A stretch of DNA of 64,000 nt from CAYHVK01 sp964360255 (GTDB lineage Bacteria; Bdellovibrionota; Bdellovibrionia; Bdellovibrionales; UBA1609): NCBI GenBank assembly GCA_964360255.1, contig CAYHVK010000003.1:62001-126000 (forward strand), read 5' to 3'. Positions 50,833 to 59,696 of this stretch are shown here, piece by piece (position 1 is the stretch's first letter; each line of letters begins with the position of its first letter). Under the pieces are notes generated by a model that saw nothing but the letters and a program-made list of their open reading frames with translations, did not search any database and was not told where the DNA came from. A program made the translations under genes and the position numbers.

Positions 50833-53418
50833 GTGGTTGAGAAAAAATTTACGTTATTCAATGGTCTTCCTTCACTTGTCGTTTCTGTGGCAGGTTTTGT
50901 TGTTTTATTCATGGGCTGGATTCTTGGGAATCCCCTGGTTGTAAAAGTTTTTCCGCAAGCGACTCCCATGCAATTTAATGCCGCACTTCTCTTTTTTGTA
51001 ATTGGGTCTGCTGGTTTTCTATCTGCCAGAAAATATCTTAAGTTATCTGCAGCTCTGTCGACACTTGTGTTGATTTTTGCCTCGCTCACTTTCTTCCAAT
51101 ACATTTTAGATTTTGATTTTGGTATTGATCAGATGTTTATAAATGCCGGTCAGCTCACGAGTAGCGCATTCCCGGGACGAATGGCGCCTCAGACGGCTTT
51201 GTGCTTTATTCTAATGAGTTTTAGTGTGATCACGCACAACTTAACTTTACGCAAGTATTCGCTCATTCTTGGTCTCTTGGCTGAGACGTTAGTGCTAGCT
51301 TTAGGATTGATTGCCCTAGTTGGTTACATGATGAATGTCGACTCAGCTTATGGCTGGGGCAGTTACATTAAAATGGCGATTCATACAGCGACATGCTTCG
51401 TTGTGTTGGCAGCGGGTCAGCTTTGGGAGAGCTTTCATCATCTGGGAAGACACGAGCGGAGCGAGTATATTGGCTCTATAAAAGCTGGTCTTATTATTTT
51501 ATTTTTCACTTTATCGGCTTGGCAGTTTGCGCTTCAGAAAGAACAAAGCTTGGTAAAAGATAAAATCAATATTCAATTGGTAGCTATGCAACGTGAAATC
51601 CACGCTGAGCTCAAGCAACGAGCGGCGAGTATGTCTCGTATGGCGAAGCGATGGAGCGCGCAGAATCGCACGTCTGAAAGCCTTTGGCGTTCAGACGCGA
51701 TCACATACCTGGGGGATTTCGCTGGATATTTAAACTTTACATATGTTGATTCTAATTTTGTGAATCGCTGGATTGAGCCTAAAGACAAAGAAAAAGACTT
51801 TCGAGATTTTGACTTTAAAAAGAGCCGAAGAGCTCATAAGAATTTAGATTCTACGAAAAGAACAGAGATATCTAAAACCCATATTTTACCTCACGGAGAA
51901 GCAGTTTTTGTTGAAGCCCACCCGGTTTATTCGGCGGCAGGCCATGACGGGTTTATTTACACCCTTGTGGATTACGATGCATTTTTCAAAAGTATTCTGA
52001 ATCATGCAGGTTTTAGTGTCGAAATTTCTGAAGATGGTCATACAATTTATAAAAAAAGTATTAATGAGCTCGATATAGACATGTTGAGGAGCTGGAGTGC
52101 CGCGATTCAAGTGCTCGTGGCAGAGGATATAGTATGGAATGTTTCATTGATACCTTCGGCGGCCATCTTGCGGGAATATTCGAGTAATATTCCCCGATTT
52201 GTTCTGATCATAGGGTGTCTTTTAGCTATATTTATTTCGGTTATTATTCATGGCAATGCTGAGCTTAAAAAGACACGGGAGGTGGCGATTGCTTCTTCAG
52301 CCTCAAAAGCCCAGTTTTTAGCAAATATGAGTCATGAAATTCGCACGCCCCTTAACGGCGTTATCGGTATGGCGGGCTTGCTGCAAACGACCGAACTGAG
52401 CCCAATACAAAATGAATATATTTCTTATCTTAAAGATTCGGGTCATATCTTACTGAATCTGATCAATGATATTCTCGATTTTTCTAAAATAGAGGCGGGT
52501 AAGCTCCAGCTAGAAAATATTGATTTTAATCTTGAGCAGAACATTGATTTTGTTATTAGCAATCTTTCGCAAGCAGCTGAGAGTAAAAAATTGAAGCTTC
52601 GTACTGAATATGCTCAGCCTATACCACATTGGTTGGTGGGTGACCCTTCGCGCTTTAAACAGATTTTGATTAATTTAGTGAGTAATGCCATCAAGTTCAC
52701 TTCAGTGGGAGAAGTTGTTGTACGGACTTTGATTCTTGAGCAAACGGATACTCATTTGAATTTTAAGGTTTCAGTTACTGATACGGGCATTGGAATCTTG
52801 CCGGAGAGTATAGAAAAGTTATTTCAGAGTTTCTCGCAGGCCGACTCTTCTATTCGAAGAAAGTTTGGGGGGACAGGTTTAGGCTTGGCGATCAGTCAGT
52901 CTTTGGTTCATACAATGAATGGTCAGATAGGAGTCCACAGTGAGCCTGATAAGGGTTCCACTTTTTGGTTCACATTAAAGCTGCCTATAGGAAAGGAAGT
53001 TCTCGATGTCGAGCCAGAGTCTTATATCGCGCCGGCTTCTCTAACTAAGCGGCGTATCTTGGTTGCAGAAGATAATACAATAAATCAGAAGGTCATCGAC
53101 GCCATCCTTAGAAAATTGGGTTATGAATGTCAGGTGGTCGCCAACGGTCTTGAAGTTCTATCTTTGATCGAAAATGTGAAATTTGACTTGATCTTAATGG
53201 ACTGTCAAATGCCCGAACTTGATGGGCTTGAGACCACTCGTTTAATTCGCTCTAGTTCGAATAAATTCAATAAAATCATACCTATAGTGGCTTTAACAGC
53301 CAATGCTATGAAGGGTGATAGAGAAAGCTGCATGGCTGCTGGAATGAATGATTATTTAACAAAACCAATTGTGACGACAGAGCTCGCAGAAGTGCTAAAC
53401 CGACTGTTAAAAGACTAA
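50833..53418 (+). CDS. membrane hybrid histidine kinase with REC
   Basis: 861 aa from a GTG start. Residues 1-230 hold about seven membrane spans; an extracytoplasmic segment spans about 240-440 (SLVKDKINIQLVAMQREIHAELKQRAASMSRMAKRW, CHASE-like), and another span lies near 455-470. HisKA has H501 (NMSHEIRTPLNG), HATPase has DTGIGI and GGTGLGLAIS, and the C-terminal receiver has D790 (LMDCQMPELDG). No HPt or output domain is present, so it needs a separate HPt. The signal is unknown. Confidence 0.88.
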   Translation: MVEKKFTLFNGLPSLVVSVAGFVVLFMGWILGNPLVVKVFPQATPMQFNAALLFFVIGSAGFLSARKYLKLSAALSTLVLIFASLTFFQYILDFDFGIDQMFINAGQLTSSAFPGRMAPQTALCFILMSFSVITHNLTLRKYSLILGLLAETLVLALGLIALVGYMMNVDSAYGWGSYIKMAIHTATCFVVLAAGQLWESFHHLGRHERSEYIGSIKAGLIILFFTLSAWQFALQKEQSLVKDKINIQLVAMQREIHAELKQRAASMSRMAKRWSAQNRTSESLWRSDAITYLGDFAGYLNFTYVDSNFVNRWIEPKDKEKDFRDFDFKKSRRAHKNLDSTKRTEISKTHILPHGEAVFVEAHPVYSAAGHDGFIYTLVDYDAFFKSILNHAGFSVEISEDGHTIYKKSINELDIDMLRSWSAAIQVLVAEDIVWNVSLIPSAAILREYSSNIPRFVLIIGCLLAIFISVIIHGNAELKKTREVAIASSASKAQFLANMSHEIRTPLNGVIGMAGLLQTTELSPIQNEYISYLKDSGHILLNLINDILDFSKIEAGKLQLENIDFNLEQNIDFVISNLSQAAESKKLKLRTEYAQPIPHWLVGDPSRFKQILINLVSNAIKFTSVGEVVVRTLILEQTDTHLNFKVSVTDTGIGILPESIEKLFQSFSQADSSIRRKFGGTGLGLAISQSLVHTMNGQIGVHSEPDKGSTFWFTLKLPIGKEVLDVEPESYIAPASLTKRRILVAEDNTINQKVIDAILRKLGYECQVVANGLEVLSLIENVKFDLILMDCQMPELDGLETTRLIRSSSNKFNKIIPIVALTANAMKGDRESCMAAGMNDYLTKPIVTTELAEVLNRLLKD

Positions 53419-53533
53419 GTTTTGCTCGCTCATCTAAAACTCATCAACTTTTTTTAACGCGGGGTATTGCAATGCGAGACCCGTCGCGTTATATGTCTCC
53501 AAACATCAAACATTCATAGGGCTAAATAAAACA

Positions 53534-54304
53534 ATGCTAAATAACAAACTTTCTCTCGCAAAAACACTCTTCTTCTCAATAGCAATCTTATTAGCAGCGG
53601 CTCAGGCCTCTGCTCGTACATGGCCACAAAAAACTTATGATCGTGATCCGGCCCGCAACTACGACCACGTATTTGGTGTTTATAGACCCCTTACAAATTA
53701 TAATGATGCGGATTTTGCTGAAGGCGCGGCTATGGCGAGCCCTCTTTATAACCCGATTTATGCTTCTTACGATGTGATTGTTGTTGTGAATCGCACAAAT
53801 ATCTCAGCGGCTGGTAAAATTGTAGAGAGAGCACAAAGAGCCCGGGTTTATGTTCGTGCCGAAGCACTAGCTCGTTTGAATCAAGCCAATATGCAAAATT
53901 TAACATATGATGAAGCCTCAGGTTTGCTGCTTTATCTTAAAACGACCACGGGTTCTCCGGGGCACGGTACGCCACCTGGTCACTATCGCGTTTTAGGTTT
54001 TTCTTCTGATCATAAATCAGCGAAGTACGGTAATGCTCCAATGCCAAATGCTGTTTGGTTTAATGAAGTGGGTATTTACACTCATGGTGTTGACCCTAAA
54101 CTTTTCGGAATTTTAGGCACTTCACCAGCATCGCACGGTTGTGTACGTCTTGAAACTCAAAGAGCTGGCGATTTATTTCACTTAGTTGGACATATTGGTC
54201 AGGGTTCAGTGGATGCTCTCGATAGATCAGGCAATCCTATTACAGATGCAAAAGGTAATGTACGCAAAATTGAAGCCTACAAAACCCTCTACATCATTCG
54301 CTAA
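53534..54304 (+). CDS. L,D-transpeptidase (YkuD), periplasmic
   Basis: 256 aa with a signal peptide ending QASA-R. YkuD catalytic motif GIYTHGVDPKLFG...SPASHGCVRLE with H201 and C203 in the standard SHGC form. It has a shorter non-catalytic N-terminal part than the transpeptidase at 12243. It probably forms 3-3 cross-links or modifies tetrapeptides. Its end overlaps by 4 bp with that of a second, convergent L,D-transpeptidase gene. Confidence 0.9.
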   Translation: MLNNKLSLAKTLFFSIAILLAAAQASARTWPQKTYDRDPARNYDHVFGVYRPLTNYNDADFAEGAAMASPLYNPIYASYDVIVVVNRTNISAAGKIVERAQRARVYVRAEALARLNQANMQNLTYDEASGLLLYLKTTTGSPGHGTPPGHYRVLGFSSDHKSAKYGNAPMPNAVWFNEVGIYTHGVDPKLFGILGTSPASHGCVRLETQRAGDLFHLVGHIGQGSVDALDRSGNPITDAKGNVRKIEAYKTLYIIR

Positions 54305-54963
54305 TATTGCTCGAGACCTAAGAATTCAAATGCGGGAGCATAAATAAACAAAAGGCTCCCTTCTTTTATCTTATTAATAATTCCCTTAGATAAATTCTGA
54401 TCAAGTGCCGGACAGCCAAAGCTACGGCCCTGTTTTGCTAAGCCGCGCTTTACGTAAGTAGCGCCGTGAATAACAATAGCGCGGCTACGGGCCTTAGAGT
54501 TTGTTGGCGAGAGGCCATCAAGTTTCACAGAGTATCCATGCTTACCATTGTAAGTTTCAGAGACTTGATAGAAACCCAGAGAGCTCATGTTGGATGAAGC
54601 GATATTTGAGAATCTTTCTGCAATACCATCATGACCAGGGTCAGAGCCTTTGCCGTGCGACACCATTTGTGCTTCAACGGCTCCGGTATTTAAGTTGATT
54701 AAGAAAAAGCGCTCTTTGGCGGAGTGAGTGCGAAAATCGATAACAGTCATGTAATTGTGGTTATCAAAGTTGTTTTCATTGGCATCGAAAAATTGAAAAG
54801 CCAATTCAAGTGGACGGCTTGGGACACCTTGGGCAAGAACCGCTTCTTTGAGGCTAGTATTTTTGCCCTTGTAATTGATTTTGCGATCAGCGATGGAAGC
54901 GAAGGCCATCGAGCTGCTGATTAGAACAAACACCGTGCAAAGCGCATGGAGTGCAGTTTTCAT
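54301..54963 (-). CDS. murein L,D-transpeptidase catalytic-domain protein (YkuD_2 type)
   Basis: 220 aa with signal peptide ending SMAFA-S. The family motif is IVIHGATYVKRGLAKQGRSFGCPAL, with catalytic C184 and the upstream His in VIHG. This second YkuD subfamily is frequent in Bacteroidetes and Bdellovibrio-like bacteria. It is convergent with the classical YkuD protein gene next to it, so the two are independently transcribed. The exact reaction is unknown. Confidence 0.88.
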   Translation of the reverse strand: MKTALHALCTVFVLISSSMAFASIADRKINYKGKNTSLKEAVLAQGVPSRPLELAFQFFDANENNFDNHNYMTVIDFRTHSAKERFFLINLNTGAVEAQMVSHGKGSDPGHDGIAERFSNIASSNMSSLGFYQVSETYNGKHGYSVKLDGLSPTNSKARSRAIVIHGATYVKRGLAKQGRSFGCPALDQNLSKGIINKIKEGSLLFIYAPAFEFLGLEQY

Positions 54964-55122
54964 ACGTTCTCCTCATTGAATTTTCTGTTGCTTTTATTTT
55001 GAAGTACTATGAGGCCAACGTGTAGCTGATGGACGTAAATCTAGACGTTCGCACAGGACTTCGGTCGGGACTGGAGTTGATATATGAAAACTTTATTAAT
55101 TTTGATGACGAGCTTAGCGCAA

Positions 55123-55311
55123 CTAGCGCTTTTGATTTGGAATCGGAACTTTAACGTGTGCGACAGGCTTGATTTTAGAAACGCGCTGTCCGCCTTTGGC
55201 TTCAAGTTTTGCGTGCTCAGCTTTGGCCTCAGAGTGGAGATCAAATGTTAGAGTTTTAATCTTTCCAGACTTATTGTCGCGCACTTCGATTTCATATTTT
55301 TCTTTAGCCAT
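55123..55311 (-). CDS. small hypothetical protein, 62 aa
   Basis: ATG 55311 follows CAGGAGC; a longer frame to 55446 is less likely. The product (MAKEKYEIEVRDNKSGKIKT start) is charged, soluble, with a beta-hairpin then a helix (SEAKAEHAKLEAKGGQ). No family is recognised. It is divergent from the RNase D-like gene. Confidence 0.6.
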   Translation of the reverse strand: MAKEKYEIEVRDNKSGKIKTLTFDLHSEAKAEHAKLEAKGGQRVSKIKPVAHVKVPIPNQKR

Positions 55312-55389
55312 AGATGCTCCTGCAGAGTTATTTACGTTAGGTAGAGAGTATCCTAGACAAGCGCTCGAAGCCCAGCTAAAAAAATATTT

Positions 55390-55920
55390 ATGTCCATGTT
55401 TATTAATTTTGAAGGCCGAATTCATCTGATCACGAGCGACGTGCAATTAAATCACGTAACGCCGGCAATGAAGAAAATAACGGCATTTGGTTTTGATACC
55501 GAAACGCGACCGAGCTTCAGCAAGGGTGAAGTCTATAAGGTTGCGCTTTTGCAGCTAGCTACCGATACCGATGCTTATTTAATTCGTATGCATCACGTCT
55601 CACAATTTCAGGTGATCAAAGAAATTTTTGAAGATGAAAGTGTATTAAAAGTAGGAGTGGCCATCCGCGACGATTTGAAGCAGTTAAGAAAAGTTTTCGA
55701 ATTTGAGGCGCGGGGTTTTGTAGAGCTGCAAGATGTGGCAAGAAAAAAAGGTCTGCAGAATTTAGGTCTGCGTGGGATGGCCCAAGAGGTCTTGAATGGT
55801 ACACTTTCTAAGGCGGCTAAGATCACCAATTGGGAAGCCCCTGCATTGACCGAGAAACAAATCCTTTACGCCGCCACTGATGCTTGGGTTGGGCAAAAGA
55901 TTTACGAGAAAATTATTTAA
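55390..55920 (+). CDS. 3'-5' exonuclease, RNase D-like (DEDDy)
   Basis: A 176-aa single exonuclease domain: D36-x-E38 in FDTETRPSF, VGVAIRDDLKQL with the third acid, and YAATDAWVGQKIYEKI supplying Tyr and the fourth Asp. There are no HRDC domains, so it is smaller than RNase D and resembles the small stand-alone DEDDy proteins. It acts on RNA or DNA 3' ends. The start may be ATG 55396. It overlaps the LysE gene end by 8 bp. Confidence 0.88.
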   Translation: MSMFINFEGRIHLITSDVQLNHVTPAMKKITAFGFDTETRPSFSKGEVYKVALLQLATDTDAYLIRMHHVSQFQVIKEIFEDESVLKVGVAIRDDLKQLRKVFEFEARGFVELQDVARKKGLQNLGLRGMAQEVLNGTLSKAAKITNWEAPALTEKQILYAATDAWVGQKIYEKII

Positions 55921-56581
55921 TACCTGAATAAATTAACACCGAGCCAAATACGAGCAGCAGAACTCCTGCGGCTTTATTGATTCTTTCAACGGTTTCCGCA
56001 GTAAATTTGGCTGCAAATGTGGCAGAGGCGTAACTCAAAATAAGCCACCAAGCAGCTGAGCCGACGAAAACTCCGAACGTAATAAGTGTAGGCTCGAAAA
56101 AGCTCTCTGCTGTAACAACAAATTTCAATGAAGCAAAGGCGGTAAGAAAGGCGATAATCGTGGCTGGATTTGTAAGGGTCAAGGCGAGAGTCGAAATAAA
56201 TGCTGTTTTACCAGTGAGCATTTTCACAGGATCGACAACTTGGATGGCCGGCTTCGCTTTTAAAATCATGAGTGCCATCGTAATAAAGACGAGGCCTCCG
56301 ATGAGCTGAAAATACGTTTGATAGTGTATAAAGAAATCTGAAATAGCCGTGAGTCCGAAGGCGGCTACGGCTCCGTAAAAAGCATCGCCTGTGGCTGCGC
56401 CTAATCCGGTGAGAAGACCTATGCGTTTTCCATGAGTCAGTGAGCGGCGCATGCACAGAAGATTAATTGGGCCAACGGGAGCTGAAATGGCGAAGCCTAA
56501 TAAGGCTCCTTCGATAAAGAGAATCATCTGTTTAATTTCTAATACTAATCGATGGAAAGCAACGTCGCAGGAAGACCTCAT
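55913..56581 (-). CDS. LysE-family exporter
   Basis: 222 aa with six hydrophobic segments and the family signature FAISAPVGPINLLCMRRSLTHGKRIGLLTGLGAATGD. LysE/RhtB proteins export amino acids or related small molecules; substrate unknown. The start may be ATG 56527 (MILFIEGALLG), which fits the family better but has no stronger ribosome-binding site than 56581. Confidence 0.9.
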   Translation of the reverse strand: MRSSCDVAFHRLVLEIKQMILFIEGALLGFAISAPVGPINLLCMRRSLTHGKRIGLLTGLGAATGDAFYGAVAAFGLTAISDFFIHYQTYFQLIGGLVFITMALMILKAKPAIQVVDPVKMLTGKTAFISTLALTLTNPATIIAFLTAFASLKFVVTAESFFEPTLITFGVFVGSAAWWLILSYASATFAAKFTAETVERINKAAGVLLLVFGSVLIYSGIK

Positions 56582-56724
56582 TGCAATCAGGTGAATAGTG
56601 ACTGACCAAGTGTAGTAAACCTCGGCGTTTCAAATCTAGAAAAGCTTGCGATCGCAAATATACAGTTTTTAGATCGAGATTGTCTCAAAATGATACCGGC
56701 CCTTAGCTTGCATATTTAGAGTGC

Positions 56725-58005
56725 ATGACCGTGACTTTAAGAAGCGCCATGCAATTTGTTATTATTTTTTTTATGTCATGTGCCGGCGCGCAGGGGCAGG
56801 GGGTTGCGGGCGCTAAGTACGAAACTTATCTGCAAGATAATCTCTGCTCGAAAACTAAGATAAGCCATTGTCTAAAACCCACGACATATGTAGCCACTCG
56901 CTCGGATGGACGAAAAGTTAAAGTCAGTGGCGTGTATGATTATTTTATGAAAGACTCAGTGCCTGGTGTATTCTTACCGCACTTCTTGCTGACTTATATG
57001 CGAAATTTAAGAAACGCGTACCAAGAAAATCCGGCTGCTTACGGTCAGATTTTTTATAATCAAAACGATTTTCTGCTTTCACGTACTGTTGAGCGGCAGG
57101 GTGCCCAAGTTTGGGAGAACATCTATGGTTATGCCCAGGGTATGGAGCAAATGGAATACGCCGCCTACTATGCATCACTCTCATCAATGATGAGTGAGCT
57201 GGGCGAAATCAAAATGGCCCAATTCTATTTTAACGTGAGTTTAAAAATGAGTCGTAGCTTGCAGCTTGAGGTCGGTCAAAAAACGGGTGGAGTGCGCTCA
57301 CAAACATTTAACTGTGGTTCAAAGACGACTCGCTTGAGGCCTTGTGCTTGGTTTCATTCGAGGGGCCTGGGAGTGCCGGGTGAAAATAAACCCTATGTAG
57401 TTTTAAATCAAAATCTTCACGCCATTCGCGATGCTTTTTCAACTTACACCAGTTTACTTGAGCTGGCCGTAAAATTTAAAATGAGTGCGATGACTTTAAA
57501 GCAAGTTGAGCGGATCGGTGATGACGCCCTCGCAGGGCTTTATCATCTCGCTTATTCACCGGGTGCGAAACGTTCGGTGCCTGGTCGCATGCCTAATTTC
57601 GCACAATTTATGGAGCGTAAATTCAATTCGAGAACTGGTCATCCCTACTATTGGGCCTTTTACGAATACGATTTGGCGCATGGAAAGATGGCGAATATTT
57701 CGCACCAGAACACCTGTCATTATCACACCCATGTGCTTCAGGTGTTCGGTGATATCATCATGTTTCTTGAGCGGCCAAAGTTTAAGGCTCTTGTAGTGAG
57801 GCTTCCGGATGGGTGGAAGGCTTATGAAGCCATTACGGCTCTTATGCGCGGAGCTGGCGAGCCCATTGGCGCAGCCGGAAGCTTGAACGCCGTTTACCAA
57901 TTTTTTAGCAGTGAAAATGACCCTTACATCAAGTACACGCTCAACGGTTGTGCCGCACTCCCGAGTGAGGTTTTGAGCTCTAATTACGTTAATCTTTATT
58001 TTTGA
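56725..58005 (+). CDS. secreted hypothetical protein, 426 aa
   Basis: Hydrophobic N-terminus MQFVIIFFMSCAGAQGQG (from an internal ATG at 56749), either a signal peptide or an atypical lipobox at MSC. The rest is soluble, with many aromatic residues, several Cys, and helical pairs reminiscent of alpha/alpha-toroid enzymes (NLHAIRDAFSTYTSLLELAVKF; YYWAFYEYDLAHGKMANISHQNTCHYHTH). The His/Cys-rich NTCHYHTH may bind metal. No family could be assigned. It ends 14 bp from tRNA-Leu. Confidence 0.55.
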   Translation: MTVTLRSAMQFVIIFFMSCAGAQGQGVAGAKYETYLQDNLCSKTKISHCLKPTTYVATRSDGRKVKVSGVYDYFMKDSVPGVFLPHFLLTYMRNLRNAYQENPAAYGQIFYNQNDFLLSRTVERQGAQVWENIYGYAQGMEQMEYAAYYASLSSMMSELGEIKMAQFYFNVSLKMSRSLQLEVGQKTGGVRSQTFNCGSKTTRLRPCAWFHSRGLGVPGENKPYVVLNQNLHAIRDAFSTYTSLLELAVKFKMSAMTLKQVERIGDDALAGLYHLAYSPGAKRSVPGRMPNFAQFMERKFNSRTGHPYYWAFYEYDLAHGKMANISHQNTCHYHTHVLQVFGDIIMFLERPKFKALVVRLPDGWKAYEAITALMRGAGEPIGAAGSLNAVYQFFSSENDPYIKYTLNGCAALPSEVLSSNYVNLYF

Positions 58006-58019
58006 TTTTTTAGATATGT

Positions 58020-58104
58020 TGGTGCGCCGGAATGGACTTGAACCATCACGCCTTTCGGCATACGCCCCTCAAACGTACGTGTCTACCAATTCCACCACCG
58101 GCGC
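58020..58104 (-). tRNA. tRNA-Leu (GAG)
   Basis: An 85-nt minus-strand gene with a long variable arm (GCCGAAAGGC), acceptor GCGCCGG/CCGGCGC, anticodon stem TACGT/GCGTA enclosing loop TTGAGGG (anticodon GAG), T-loop GGTTCAAGTCC and encoded CCA. Confidence 0.95.
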
Positions 58105-58411
58105 GCACCTGACTCTGACTTGGTTATAAACCATGAGGGTTCACTGGTTTTAAAAGCCGGCTAAAAATATGTCAATAACTGTGCAGGCCGTCGTAGCCTG
58201 CATCCGCTACGCGGACTCGGCTGCCCCTCGCGAAAAATGCGCTTCGTGCGCATTTCGTCCTTATTTCTAGCCTTTTATCCTTTAACCGAACAGCTAGGTG
58301 ACTCCGTCATTAATAGCATGAGGCGCACGGACGCGCCGCCAAGGCACACGGAAGTGCCGAAAAATTAGAGCCTAATCCATGATGGATATGGCTTCGAGGG
58401 GGAAGGGTTTT
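58105..58411. other. intergenic region with several GC-rich hairpins
   Basis: 307 bp with no clear gene. It holds TCCGC-TAC-GCGGA, AAATGCGC-TTCGT-GCGCATTT (58235-58255), and two tandem similar hairpins, GGCGC-ACGGAC-GCGCC and GGCAC-ACGGAA-GTGCC (about 58321-58362). It must contain the tRNA-Leu promoter. The hairpins may be transcription stops or part of an untranslated RNA. Confidence 0.45.
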
Positions 58412-58564
58412 ATGGGGGACTTACAAATCATCTATGGATTTTGCGTATTCTTTGTAGCCGCCACGTTATTGTTAATGGCCTACGCTGAAGGGGGCTTCGA
58501 GGATATCGAAGTTTATTACGATAACGACGACAACGAGCCAGAACAACGTAAGACTGGGCTTTAA
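58412..58564 (+). CDS. 50-residue membrane protein with acidic tail
   Basis: ATG 58412 follows GGAAGGG; an in-frame ATG at 58379 lacks a ribosome-binding site. One membrane span (IIYGFCVFFVAATLLLMAYA) is followed by an acidic cytosolic or periplasmic tail (EDIEVYYDNDDNEPEQ). No family is recognised. It lies 64 bp before queA. Confidence 0.5.
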   Translation: MGDLQIIYGFCVFFVAATLLLMAYAEGGFEDIEVYYDNDDNEPEQRKTGL

Positions 58565-58628
58565 TGGTTCTTATTGAATAAATTGCTTAAGACTTGAGCA
58601 ATCACTCGGGCTTCAGTACAAGAGGCCC

Positions 58629-59696
58629 ATGCAACTCACTGAAATTGATTACGCCTATCCAGAGCATCTGGTCGCGACTCAGCCAGATCCTAATTTCCGA
58701 ATTCTTTATTCGGCGGCTGATCTATCAATTCAAGAAATAAAAAAATCAGATCTTTTTAACCTTTTTGCGCCTGGTGATGTGCTCGTTATTAACGACACCA
58801 AGGTGCTTAAGCGCCGTGTTTTCGCTGCTGATGGCATCGGCATTTTATTTATCAATCCTGTAGCTGATGAAACAGTCGAAGGTTCGAGTCCCGCTGCCGC
58901 TACCAATTGGCAGGTTCTATTCCCGGCCCGTGACTACAAGTTGGGCGAGAAAATCCCGTTGCCAGGCAACATTCAGCTGGAGCTAACCGGGAAAGGTCTT
59001 CCTCAAACCGTAAGAATATTAAGCCCCTCGGGTGGGGTGGCTGAACTGACAGAAGATTACTTTAACGAACACGGCGAATTTGCTCTGCCGCCCTATATTC
59101 AAAAAGCCCGCCACGAAATGCACAACGCTGAAAACGACAATGAATGGTACCAAACTGAATGGGCCGATAAGGCGGGGAGCTGTGCGGCTCCCACAGCGAG
59201 TTTGCATTTTTCGAAAGCTGATCTCGCTGAGCTTAAAAGGCGCGGAGTAGAAATTGTCGAGCTCACTTTGCACGTGGGTATCGGAACTTTCTTGCCTATT
59301 AAAACAGAAAATTTAAATGAACACGTGATGCATAAAGAATGGGCTTATTTGCCCGCTCAAGCTCTTGAAAAAATCGAAGCGGCCAAAGCCGCGAAGAAAA
59401 CAGTTTGGGCTCTCGGTACGACTGTGGCGCGCACTCTTGAATCTTACAAACTCGGTCTGCTCGAAAAAAATTCCCAAGGTGATTTCGTCGGCAATACAGA
59501 TCTTTTTATTCGTCCTGGTTTTGAGTGGCAGATGGTGGATGGTCTTCTCACAAACTTTCACCAACCGCGCTCGACGCTCATTGCACTCGTGAGTGCGTTC
59601 ACAAGTTTAGAGCATGTTAAAAAAGCTTACGCTCACGCCATTGATAATAAATTTCGCCTCTTCAGTTACGGCGACCTCTCAGTTTGGAAAAAATAA
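58629..59696 (+). CDS. queA: tRNA preQ1(34) S-adenosylmethionine ribosyltransferase-isomerase QueA
   Basis: It converts preQ1 in tRNA to epoxyqueuosine. Signatures: IDYAYPEHLVATQP start, GDVLVINDTKVLKRR, GSCAAPTASLHFS, VELTLHVGIGTFLPI and DGLLTNFHQPRSTLIALVSAF. 355 aa is normal. It is first of the conserved queA-tgt-yajC-secD-secF series. A short region (about residues 75-100) is an insertion relative to E. coli. Confidence 0.96.
   Translation: MQLTEIDYAYPEHLVATQPDPNFRILYSAADLSIQEIKKSDLFNLFAPGDVLVINDTKVLKRRVFAADGIGILFINPVADETVEGSSPAAATNWQVLFPARDYKLGEKIPLPGNIQLELTGKGLPQTVRILSPSGGVAELTEDYFNEHGEFALPPYIQKARHEMHNAENDNEWYQTEWADKAGSCAAPTASLHFSKADLAELKRRGVEIVELTLHVGIGTFLPIKTENLNEHVMHKEWAYLPAQALEKIEAAKAAKKTVWALGTTVARTLESYKLGLLEKNSQGDFVGNTDLFIRPGFEWQMVDGLLTNFHQPRSTLIALVSAFTSLEHVKKAYAHAIDNKFRLFSYGDLSVWKK

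Noticed and set aside
56725..58005. Secreted 426-aa protein as a D-glucuronyl C5-epimerase
   Set aside because: Only a vague resemblance of helical repeats; no catalytic Tyr pattern could be aligned by eye.
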